Shown here: positions 1 through 5,153 of the stretch, piece by piece
Layout of the letters: each line of letters starts with the position of its first letter
How positions within the stretch are numbered: position 1 is the first letter of the stretch
Assembly (NCBI GenBank): GCA_015222115.1
Contig: JADFUO010000025.1
Location: 1-5,596 of the forward strand
Direction of reading: 5' to 3'
DNA: 5,596 nucleotides
DNA from: Bacteroidota bacterium
GTDB lineage: Bacteria > Bacteroidota > Bacteroidia > Bacteroidales > JADFUO01
Notes under the pieces: generated by a model
Database searches by the model: none
What the model saw: the letters and a program-made list of their open reading frames with translations, nothing else
What the model was told of the DNA's origin: nothing
Made by a program: the position numbers and the translations under genes

Positions 1-271
1 AGCCATTACTTTCGTCGGTAAAAAACACATTAGTATGGTTATTTATGTTAATCTGTTTTTGTTCCTGCCAAGTAACTCCAGCGTCAGCAGATTTAATAAT
101 TAAGCCACCATCACCTACTGCCCAACCTAATTGATCATTTACAAAAAACACATCATTTAAATCAATAAGGGGTATTGATGGATTTACACGTTGCCAAATG
201 GTTTGGGAAATAGAAATATTAACATTTAAGAAACATGCTAATGAAAGAAATAAAATTTTAATTTTTTTCAT
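1..271 (-). CDS. Secreted Asp-box / Ycf48-like protein, N-terminal part (partial)
   Basis: The reading frame starts at ATG 271-269 on the minus strand and stays open for 90 codons to the window edge, so the C-terminus is missing. The protein begins MKKIKILFLSLACFLNV, a lysine-rich start plus hydrophobic core typical of a Sec signal peptide, ending near the ISISQ stretch around residue 23. Next comes a repeat reading DVFFVNDQLGWAVGDGG, then SADAGVTW, an exact Asp-box (S-x-D-x-G-x-T-W). A second repeat begins at NVFFTDESNG. Ycf48/BNR-like beta-propellers are built from such units, and in Bacteroidota they occur in secreted or surface proteins, often with a C-terminal type IX sorting domain. That end is not visible here. 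The substrate or role is unknown. The gene is divergent from the B12 operon and unlikely to be functionally linked to it. Confidence 0.8.
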   Translation of the reverse strand, partial: MKKIKILFLSLACFLNVNISISQTIWQRVNPSIPLIDLNDVFFVNDQLGWAVGDGGLIIKSADAGVTWQEQKQININNHTNVFFTDESNG

Positions 272-297
272 GATAAGATAATTTTAGAAAAGAAAAT

Positions 298-328
298 GCA
301 ATATACAAAATAAATTCAACTTTGTCAA
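298..328 (-). promoter_or_regulatory. Candidate promoter for the minus-strand Asp-box gene
   Basis: Read on the minus strand, TTGACA (328-323) is followed after 17 nt by TATATTGC (305-298), about 26 nt before the ATG at 271. It resembles a sigma70-type promoter and only partly matches the Bacteroidota TAnnTTTG box. AT-rich sequence makes chance matches likely, so this is tentative. Confidence 0.3.
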
Positions 329-405
329 CTATGAATCAGGTAAAGGTTGAACTAAATCAGTTAATGGTAAAACTCAATCGTTACGGAGCTGTCATTGACA
401 TAATA

Positions 406-438
406 CAAGTTTCATGTTTCAAGTTTCATGTTTCAGGT
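406..438. repeat. 14-bp tandem repeat, 2.4 copies
   Basis: The unit CAAGTTTCATGTTT occurs at 406-419 and again, identical, at 420-433. A partial third copy, CAGGT, follows at 434-438. It lies upstream of the B12 operon promoter, outside any supported gene. The unit resembles short tandem repeats I recall from other Bacteroidota intergenic regions; that resemblance is from memory. Confidence 0.85.
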
Positions 439-533
439 TACTGCTTCTGCTACTGATTACCAATCACCGTTTACTTATTTTATTTTCCTTCCATTTTTAA
501 TTTAAAATTTTTCATTTTTCATTTAAATTTATA

Positions 534-541
534 TATATTTG
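534..541 (+). promoter_or_regulatory. Promoter -7 box of the B12 uptake operon
   Basis: TATATTTG matches the Bacteroidota primary-sigma box TAnnTTTG exactly. A start site a few bases downstream would fall at about 546-549, just where the first riboswitch stem (P1) begins at 549, and this agreement supports the call. No convincing -33 TTTG element is seen. Confidence 0.65.
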
Positions 542-548
542 CACAAAT

Positions 549-728
549 TAATGGTGTTTTTATTTCTGCTTCATAGAAATAAAACATAATTGGGAATCAG
601 GTGAAAGTCCTGAACAGTTCCCGCTGCTGTAAGCTCTTTTCAACTTTTTGAAGTTCTCTTGTCACTGTCTGTTAATCGTTGGATGGGAAGGCATTCAAAA
701 GGGGAGTAAGTCAGAAGACCTGCCATTA
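549..728 (+). ncRNA. Cobalamin (B12) riboswitch aptamer
   Basis: This RNA leader binds cobalamin and represses the downstream operon when B12 is plentiful. The closing stem P1 is TAATGG (549-554) with CCATTA (723-728), a perfect match. A second stem pairs 558-566 with 576-584. The conserved core follows: GGGAA (592-596) pairs with TTCCC (618-622), and CAGG (598-601) with CCTG (609-612), enclosing the GGTGAAAGTCC signature. The B12-box-like CCCGCTGCTGTAA segment is at 621-632. CACTG (663-667) and GGGAAGGC (685-692) match the family's conserved blocks, and AGTCAGAAGACCTGCC closes it at the 3' end. A peripheral hairpin pairs AACTT (642-646) with AAGTT (651-655). The downstream genes encode a BtuB-like receptor and a BtuG-like lipoprotein, which fits. 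The cofactor form preferred (adenosyl or methyl) cannot be read with certainty. Confidence 0.95.
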
Positions 729-765
729 TTTATTAAAAATTTCGAAGCTTTCGGGTTAAAAGGCG

Positions 766-855
766 ATGAGTAAATTTTTCAAACATAAATTTATTCCGGT
801 TTATTTCCTAAAGTTTTTGAATGCAGGTTACACCCTTCGTCTTCGCTCAGGATGA
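766..855 (+). CDS. Possible leader peptide or displaced old start (29 codons)
   Basis: ATG at 766 opens a 29-codon frame beginning MSKFFKHKFIPVYFLKFL and ending at TGA 853-855. It lies straight after the riboswitch expression region and is preceded by AAAAGGCG, a weak ribosome-binding-like stretch. The basic-then-hydrophobic start resembles a signal peptide, but the last third is encoded by the REP-like palindrome. It could be a regulated leader peptide, the former N-terminus of the receptor cut off by insertion of the palindrome, or chance. Nothing in the sequence decides between these. Confidence 0.25.
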   Translation: MSKFFKHKFIPVYFLKFLNAGYTLRLRSG

Positions 856-889
856 CCACTCAAAGTTTTCATGCTGAGCATAGCCGAAG
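835..889. repeat. REP-like imperfect palindrome in the B12 leader
   Basis: Arms at 835-855 and 869-889 are inverted copies, with 17 of 21 positions pairing around a 13-nt loop. The longest blocks are CTTCG/CGAAG, GCTCAG/CTGAGC and ATGA/TCAT. The arm type, TCATGCTGAGC followed by CGAAG, resembles dispersed palindromes I recall from many Bacteroidota genomes, some linked to REP-associated transposases. That family assignment is from memory. It is GC-richer than its surroundings, as expected for an inserted element, and lies between the riboswitch and its gene. Confidence 0.75.
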
Positions 890-927
890 CACACCCGCAG
901 GGCATCAATCTGAATAAAGCAGACAAA

Positions 928-966
928 ATGTCCATACAGTTAAATTTAGTAAAGTTTGCAAATTAA
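928..966 (+). CDS. Possible 12-codon upstream ORF overlapping the receptor start
   Basis: ATG at 928 opens MSIQLNLVKFAN and stops at TAA 964-966, overlapping the first codons of the receptor in another frame. It is the only ATG close to the receptor start, whose own frame has no upstream ATG. It may couple translation into the receptor, mark an old start separated by a frameshift, or be chance. No clear Shine-Dalgarno is present. Confidence 0.2.
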   Translation: MSIQLNLVKFAN

Positions 967-2935
967 GTACATAAAACTACATACAGTGCTGATACGTTTT
1001 ATATTAATAATTTTTGTTGTATTGTTTTCAATACAATTACATTCTCAAAGTAATAAAATTGATACGGTTTATCAGTTATCAGAAGTAAATATCAGTGCCG
1101 GCAGATTAAATGATTTTTCAACAGGATTGAATATAACCAATATAGATTCTGTTGTAATAGAAAGGCACAGAACATCATCGTTGAGCAAGCTTTTAGCAGA
1201 ACAAACACCGCTGTATATTAAATCTTATGGACAAGGCAGTCTGGCTACTATTTCATTCAGGGGAACATCAGCAAGTCAGACAGGTTTTTTCTGGAACGGT
1301 TTTGCTATTGACCCGCCTAATATTGCAATTGTTGACCTTTCATTGATTCCTGTATTTTTCTTTGGATCAATTAAAATCCAAAACGGAGGTACAAGCTCCT
1401 TATATGGAAGCGGAAATATCGGAGGAAGCATTCATTTGAATAATTTGCCGATTTTTAGTAAATATACCGGAATTGATGCTGGAGTTTCGTATGGAAGCTT
1501 CCAAAAATATTCAACACAGTTAAAGGCAACATTCTCAAATAAAAATTGGAATTCGTCAACAGGAGTTATTTTTAATAAACAAAAAAATGATTTTCCATTT
1601 AAAAATAATGATAAAATTGAACGCCAGAAAAATGCTGCATTAACAAACTTTGGAATTATACAGGAATTAAGCAGGCAATTTTCAAACAAACAATATTTGA
1701 AAGCAAGTATATGGTTTCAATATGCCAACAGGGAAATACCTCCAACCCTGACCACTGCAAACTCTTCGGCTTATCAGATTGATAAATCGGTTCGTTCTTC
1801 GGTTTATTGGTTAAAAAATATTAATAATGGTTTGTTAACTGCAAAAGCAGCTTATTTTTTTGATTACCTGAATTATGTAGATAGTGTTTATAAAATTAAT
1901 TCAGTAATTAAAACAAACAAATTAATTTCTGAATTTGAGCTAAAGAAAAGTTTTTGGAAAAATTCTGTTGTCAACATAGGGGCAAATTTTACATTTAATA
2001 ATGCTGATGTACAATATTATAATGGAATTAAACAACAGAACCGGTTTGCAATTTTTCTTTCTTTTCAGCAAAAGATACCAAAAATAAACTGGTTGTCAAA
2101 CCTGAATATCAGGCAGGAGTTTATTCAGGGGCATTCGCCGCAGGTTAATCCTTCATTGGGATTTGAAGGAAAAATCTGGAAAATTATTTATGGTAAAATA
2201 AATATTTCAAGAAATTTCAGAGCACCAACTCTTAACGATCGCTACTGGCAACCCGGCGGTAATGAAAACCTTAAACCCGAAATAAGCCGGAACGAGGAAG
2301 CAAGCATTATTTTTAAAATCAAAAATAAAAGTAATAAATTACATTATTCCGAATTTGTGTTAACGGCCTACAGTTCATCGGTTGACAACTGGATTATCTG
2401 GCATCCCGATAGTGTTTATAATTTCTGGACACCTGATAATATTCAGAAAGTATGGGCAAGGGGATTTGAATTTTCCGGAAAAACTAAATTAAATTTCAAT
2501 AATCTTGGAATAAATCTTTCAGAGGGCTACACATATTCAAAATCAACTAATCAAAAAAAATTATCAGGCAATGATAACACCTATAAAAAACAAGTGATAT
2601 ACACCCCGTTGTATAATTTTTTTGTGCAAATAAGTTTTGATTACAGAACTTTTAATTTTTCATATAATCAAAATTATATTGGGAAAAGCTTTGTAAGCAG
2701 GGATAATAAAGACTTTGTCCCTGCTTATTCGTTGGGAAATGTCAGCATATCAAAGGAATTTAAATTTAAAACTTGTGCTTTAAATCTTCAGATTAATATA
2801 AATAATCTTTGGAATGTAAGTTATCAGGCAATTAAATACAGGCAAATGCCTGGAAGATCAATAAATATATTGTTAAACCTTAAAATTAATTATTATGAAA
2901 AAAATGAAAATTACACAGTTATTAATTATCAGTAG
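956..2935 (+). CDS. btuB: TonB-dependent outer-membrane receptor, probable cobalamin transporter BtuB
   Basis: This is an outer-membrane beta-barrel that would import vitamin B12 using TonB energy. The assignment to B12 rests on the cobalamin riboswitch upstream and the BtuG-like gene downstream. Residues 1-31 form a signal peptide with a long hydrophobic core (ILIIFVVLF). The plug domain spans about 41-165 and starts with LSEVNISAGR; it includes ISFRGTSASQ (99-108) and the SLYGSGNIGGSI turn (148-159). The barrel fills about 166-646. Its conserved strand NFRAPTLNDRYW (420-431) leads into GNENLKPE (435-442), and a typical closing strand YRQMPGRSINILL lies at 628-640. At 659 residues it is a normal BtuB size, without the N-terminal extension of SusC-type receptors. 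The start is unclear: the frame has a stop at 950-952 and no ATG before the signal peptide, so TTG 956 or GTG 986 must serve. The last 13 residues lie beyond the usual barrel end and overlap the next gene. Confidence 0.88.
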   Translation: MQIKYIKLHTVLIRFILIIFVVLFSIQLHSQSNKIDTVYQLSEVNISAGRLNDFSTGLNITNIDSVVIERHRTSSLSKLLAEQTPLYIKSYGQGSLATISFRGTSASQTGFFWNGFAIDPPNIAIVDLSLIPVFFFGSIKIQNGGTSSLYGSGNIGGSIHLNNLPIFSKYTGIDAGVSYGSFQKYSTQLKATFSNKNWNSSTGVIFNKQKNDFPFKNNDKIERQKNAALTNFGIIQELSRQFSNKQYLKASIWFQYANREIPPTLTTANSSAYQIDKSVRSSVYWLKNINNGLLTAKAAYFFDYLNYVDSVYKINSVIKTNKLISEFELKKSFWKNSVVNIGANFTFNNADVQYYNGIKQQNRFAIFLSFQQKIPKINWLSNLNIRQEFIQGHSPQVNPSLGFEGKIWKIIYGKINISRNFRAPTLNDRYWQPGGNENLKPEISRNEEASIIFKIKNKSNKLHYSEFVLTAYSSSVDNWIIWHPDSVYNFWTPDNIQKVWARGFEFSGKTKLNFNNLGINLSEGYTYSKSTNQKKLSGNDNTYKKQVIYTPLYNFFVQISFDYRTFNFSYNQNYIGKSFVSRDNKDFVPAYSLGNVSISKEFKFKTCALNLQININNLWNVSYQAIKYRQMPGRSINILLNLKINYYEKNENYTVINYQ

Positions 2936-3968
2936 TATTTTAATTGCTACAATTACCGGTTGTAAAAAAGATGAAGATGAACCGGAACCAATTCCGCAAA
3001 TATCCGATGACAGGGTATTTATTACAAATGAAGGACCGTTCCAGACAGGGACAGGTACTGTAAGTATTTTTTACAGGGACAGCTTAAAAGTTTTCAATAA
3101 TGTTTTTGAACAAGTAAATGGTGAAGTTTTGGGAAACATTGTTCAGTCAATTGAAGTATTTAATGAAAAGGCGTATATTGTCGTAAATAATGCAAATAAA
3201 ATTGAAGTTGTTGATGAAAAAGATTTTGTTTCAACAGCTACTATTGAAGATATAGTTTTACCGAGATATTTTTTAGGAATTGACAATACTAAAGCTTATG
3301 TTACAAGCTGGAATAATGTTGTTGCAGTTATTAATTTGAATTCAAATACTGTTACAAAAATAATTTCTGCAGGAACAGGTCCTGAAAAAATGCTTTTGGC
3401 TGGAAACAAAGTTTTTGTATTAAATCAGGGCGGATTTGGTATTGATAGCACAATTACAGTTATTGATGCTCAATCGGATAATGTAATAACAACAATTAAT
3501 GTTGAAAAAAAACCCACAGGTATCCAGCTTGATGTGAACGGCAAAGTTTGGGTTATATGTTCAGGTAATGGGTGGAACGGTTGGCCACAACCGGGTGATA
3601 CCGAAGGTCATCTTATTTGTATTAACCCTGATGATTATTCAATTGAAGAGGATTTTGCTTTCCCCACAACATCAGAACATCCCGAAAAACTAATAATCAA
3701 TAAAGATAAATATATTTTGTATTATAATTATCCCGGCGGAGTTTATAGCTTTGATATTAATTCAACTGAATTAAACCTTACAATATTAATTGAGCGTCCT
3801 ACAGGTTTTTATGGTTTGGGATTTGATAATTCAACCGAGTATATTTACACTACCGATCCTCTTGATTTTGTTCAGGATGGATGGTTTTTTAGATACAATG
3901 CAGTTACCGGTACTGCTGTTGATTCGTTTAAAGTTGGAATTATTCCGGGTGAGTTTTATTTTAATTAG
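2895..3968 (+). CDS. btuG: Surface beta-propeller lipoprotein, BtuG-like cobalamin-binding protein
   Basis: This is probably a surface lipoprotein that captures cobalamin and passes it to the barrel encoded just upstream, as known for Bacteroides BtuG. Residues 1-22 are a lipoprotein signal and the lipobox ends ITGC at Cys23. The following KKDEDE matches the acidic export signal that sends Bacteroidota lipoproteins to the outside. From about residue 40 the protein is a YncE/DUF5074-type propeller. It opens with VFITNEG (41-47) and NVFEQVNGEVLGNIVQSI (69-86). Blade-like repeats follow near 102-118, 142-158, 186-203, 239-256, 282-294 and 332-347, each a hydrophobic strand plus a D/N-x-turn. ATG 2895 sits inside the end of the receptor gene (41-nt overlap, other frame), implying translational coupling; ATG 2904 is an alternative start. 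Cobalamin-contacting residues cannot be assigned by eye. The family call is confident; the B12 role comes from context plus family. Confidence 0.85.
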   Translation: MKKMKITQLLIISSILIATITGCKKDEDEPEPIPQISDDRVFITNEGPFQTGTGTVSIFYRDSLKVFNNVFEQVNGEVLGNIVQSIEVFNEKAYIVVNNANKIEVVDEKDFVSTATIEDIVLPRYFLGIDNTKAYVTSWNNVVAVINLNSNTVTKIISAGTGPEKMLLAGNKVFVLNQGGFGIDSTITVIDAQSDNVITTINVEKKPTGIQLDVNGKVWVICSGNGWNGWPQPGDTEGHLICINPDDYSIEEDFAFPTTSEHPEKLIINKDKYILYYNYPGGVYSFDINSTELNLTILIERPTGFYGLGFDNSTEYIYTTDPLDFVQDGWFFRYNAVTGTAVDSFKVGIIPGEFYFN

Positions 3969-3985
3969 GATTTTAAATATTTTTG
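3954..3985 (+). promoter_or_regulatory. Promoter for the OsmC-family gene
   Basis: TATTTTTG (3978-3985) matches the TAnnTTTG box and lies 17 nt before ATG 4003. TTTTA (3954-3958), a weak match to the -33 element, sits 19 nt upstream of it. The -33 part lies inside the end of the upstream lipoprotein gene. It suggests that the OsmC gene is transcribed independently of the B12 operon, perhaps in addition to read-through. Confidence 0.55.
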
Positions 3986-4002
3986 CAAAAAAATTAAATG
4001 CT

Positions 4003-4419
4003 ATGACAAATAAAGTTGATTGCACATGGCTTGGTGAAATGGCATTTGAAGCCGATGTTAATGATTTTAAAATCAGAATAGATGCCGAAGAAAAAGTTGG
4101 CGGCAAAAACACAGGCCCGCGTCCCAAACCTTTAACACTTGCTTCTTTGGGAGGTTGTACAGGAATGGATGTTATTTCAATATTAGGAAAAATGCGTGTA
4201 ACTCCAGATTATTTTAATGTTTCGGTTAACGGTGAATTAACAGAGGAACATCCGAAATATTATCATAAAATCCATATTACATATACTTTTAAAGGTGATT
4301 ATTTGCCTTTGGATAAAATAAAAAAAGCAATTAATCTGTCACAGGATAAATATTGCGGTGTAAGCGAGCTTTTTAAAAAAAGCGCAGAAATTACTTATGA
4401 TATTGAAATTTTGAAGTAA
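4003..4419 (+). CDS. OsmC/Ohr-family protein, YhfA-like subgroup
   Basis: This is a 138-residue OsmC-family protein, the usual length for a single domain. Family members are homodimeric thiol-dependent peroxidases that reduce organic hydroperoxides. The two family cysteines are present: Cys52 in LGGCTGMDVISIL and Cys118 in SQDKYCGVSELF. The sequence around both, and the C-terminal AEITYDIEI strand, is closest to the E. coli YhfA branch, whose substrate is poorly defined, so peroxidase activity is inferred only. The start at ATG 4003 is chosen because the homologous N-terminus (VDCTWLGEMAFEA) begins there. The same frame is open back to 3790, but that part only overlays the lipoprotein gene. 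The gap to the lipoprotein is 34 nt and holds a promoter box. No link to B12 uptake is evident. Confidence 0.88.
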   Translation: MTNKVDCTWLGEMAFEADVNDFKIRIDAEEKVGGKNTGPRPKPLTLASLGGCTGMDVISILGKMRVTPDYFNVSVNGELTEEHPKYYHKIHITYTFKGDYLPLDKIKKAINLSQDKYCGVSELFKKSAEITYDIEILK

Positions 4420-4577
4420 ATATTCATAAACATTCCATTTCAATAATTTCTAAAAAACTATTTTATTGATTTTGATGCTGATAAACGCAGATTTCTTATG
4501 ATTAAAAAAAACATATAAAGTAATTAATTCCGAACTCACGTTAATTTACTTTTTCCAACTGGGGTCATACTTCGCTA

Positions 4578-4593
4578 TCGGGATTTCTCCCGA
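4578..4593. repeat. Small perfect GC hairpin
   Basis: TCGGGA (4578-4583) and TCCCGA (4588-4593) form a perfect 6-bp stem around TTTC. No T-tract follows, so it is not a classical terminator. It overlaps the left copy of the inverted 14-mer described separately and may be part of the same dispersed element. Confidence 0.6.
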
Positions 4594-4715
4594 AATTTCA
4601 GCTAATTTATGGTTATATAATAATTTAGTAAAAGAATTGTAAATTATTAAAATCCAAACTATTAAATAAGTAATTGCTATCATAGATTATGACGGTTAGT
4701 TTTTTTGATGTTTTC

Positions 4716-4796
4716 TTTGTGAACCTTTGAGACTTGGTGTCTTTGTAGCAATTTAAAAGTTAGTCACTAAGGCACAAAGACTCAAAGAAACACAAA
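4716..4796. repeat. Long imperfect palindrome (34-bp arms)
   Basis: Arms 4716-4749 and 4763-4796 match as inverted copies at 25 of 34 positions around a 13-nt AT-rich loop. The longest blocks are TTTGTG and CTTTGAG. The right arm, GTCACTAAGGCACAAAGACT and onward, resembles a widespread dispersed repeat I recall from many bacterial genomes. The element could fold as a stem-loop in RNA or DNA, but lies over 290 nt past the OsmC stop. Confidence 0.75.
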
Positions 4797-4867
4797 AATT
4801 AAAATTCCAGCCATAATTAAATTTATAAATTATTTTATATTTCGTTGTATAACATCTTATTAACAAT

Positions 4868-4900
4868 CAATAAACAATAAACAATAATCAATAAACAATA
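4868..4900. repeat. 7-bp tandem repeat
   Basis: The unit CAATAAA occurs four times in a row (4868-4895; the third copy reads CAATAAT), followed by a partial copy at 4896-4900. It is intergenic and lies next to the inverted 14-mer copy at 4908. Confidence 0.8.
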
Positions 4901-4933
4901 GAAAATCGCTGAAATTTCGGGACTCCGACATTT

Positions 4934-4957
4934 AGCCATTCAGCCATTCAGCCATTC
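4934..4957. repeat. 8-bp tandem repeat, three copies
   Basis: AGCCATTC is repeated exactly at 4934-4941, 4942-4949 and 4950-4957. It lies just beyond the end of the NUDIX remnant. Slippage-prone repeats of this kind can differ in copy number between strains. Confidence 0.85.
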
Positions 4958-4993
4958 AATTATTATAAAACCTTAATCTCAATCTTAACTTTA

Positions 4994-5107
4994 TTATTTA
5001 ATTGCTTCCCTGATAACCTGAATCAATTCACTGATTATCATTGCTGTTGCACCCCAGATTATTGAATCTTCAATAAAAAAGCAGGGAATGTTAATTTTAA
5101 TATTTTG
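4994..5107 (-). pseudogene. C-terminal remnant of a NUDIX CoA pyrophosphatase gene
   Basis: On the minus strand, 37 codons run from 5107 to the TAA at 4996-4994. They encode a segment with NIPCFFIEDS, then IIWGATAMIISELIQVI. This matches the C-terminal end of CoA-pyrophosphatase-type NUDIX hydrolases (YeaB/NudL group), where a conserved IWGATA motif precedes the last helix. The frame is closed by TAA at 5110-5108. The NUDIX box (GX5EX7REUXEEXGU) and the rest of the roughly 200-residue protein are absent, since clpS and its promoter begin right behind. It has no plausible start codon. It is best read as a 5'-truncated relic whose C-terminal codons still look intact, suggesting fairly recent loss. 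Confidence 0.75.
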
Positions 5108-5153
5108 TTATAATTAATTTTTTTTTAAGAAATTTATTGTAATTTTAACAACT

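Larger units (their letters stand above)
272..533. other. Divergent intergenic region without a supported gene
   Basis: This stretch separates the minus-strand Asp-box gene from the B12 operon promoter. It holds the candidate minus promoter, a 14-bp tandem repeat (406-438), and AT-rich sequence running into the operon promoter. A 41-codon plus-strand frame (331-456) runs through the repeat and has no support as a gene. No RNA gene or terminator is apparent. Confidence 0.6.
729..955 (+). promoter_or_regulatory. Long leader between riboswitch and receptor gene
   Basis: This part of the leader would contain the riboswitch expression platform. A small stem, GCTTT (747-751) with AAGGC (760-764), encloses the loop CGGGTTAA. 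An AT hairpin pairs 771-777 with 787-793. No GC-rich hairpin followed by a T-tract is visible, so an intrinsic-terminator mechanism is not supported. The receptor start lies about 190 nt beyond the first hairpin, which is unusually far for control by hiding a ribosome binding site. The distance is partly filled by a REP-like palindrome at 835-889. Confidence 0.5.
4589..4921. repeat. Perfect 14-bp inverted repeat flanking the repeat nest
   Basis: CCCGAAATTTCAGC at 4589-4602 recurs exactly as its reverse complement at 4908-4921, with 305 bp between the copies. The enclosed segment holds the long palindrome and the 7-bp tandem repeat. The copies could be ends of a small element or two independent copies of a dispersed repeat. 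No transposase lies between them. Confidence 0.7.
4420..4993. other. Repeat-rich intergenic stretch without a gene
   Basis: No credible ORF or RNA gene is visible here. The stretch contains a small GC hairpin, a long imperfect palindrome, 7-bp and 8-bp tandem repeats, and two inverted 14-bp copies 305 bp apart. The segment 4471-4505 (GATGCTGATAAACGCAGATT and flanks) looks like another dispersed Bacteroidota intergenic element, from memory. A weak AT-only stem (CAATAA 4441-4446 with TTATTG 4464-4469) follows the OsmC gene, but no convincing terminator is present. The whole looks like a landing zone or scar of small mobile repeats. Confidence 0.6.

Noticed and set aside
406..438. CRISPR-like or operator array
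   Set aside because: The repeats are only 14 bp and directly adjacent with no spacers, and there are no cas genes; simple tandem duplication explains them.
331..456. 41-codon plus-strand ORF starting MNQVKVELNQLMVKLNRYG
   Set aside because: The first part looks protein-like, but the frame runs into the 14-bp tandem repeat, has no promoter or recognised family, and ends by chance; kept only as a remote possibility of a gene remnant.
1432..1689. 85-codon open frame on the minus strand
   Set aside because: It lies wholly inside the receptor gene and has no recognisable domain; the plus-strand frame has clear TonB-receptor motifs across the same bases.
3790..4002. Upstream extension of the OsmC frame
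   Set aside because: These 71 codons overlay the lipoprotein gene in another frame and do not resemble OsmC; the promoter box and family N-terminus support ATG 4003.
3831..4127. 98-codon open frame on the minus strand
   Set aside because: It is antisense to the end of the lipoprotein gene and the start of the OsmC gene, both well supported, and shows no family features.
4578..4593. GC hairpin as a terminator for the OsmC gene
   Set aside because: It is about 160 nt past the stop codon and lacks the following T-tract; it overlaps a repeated 14-mer and is better explained as part of a dispersed element.
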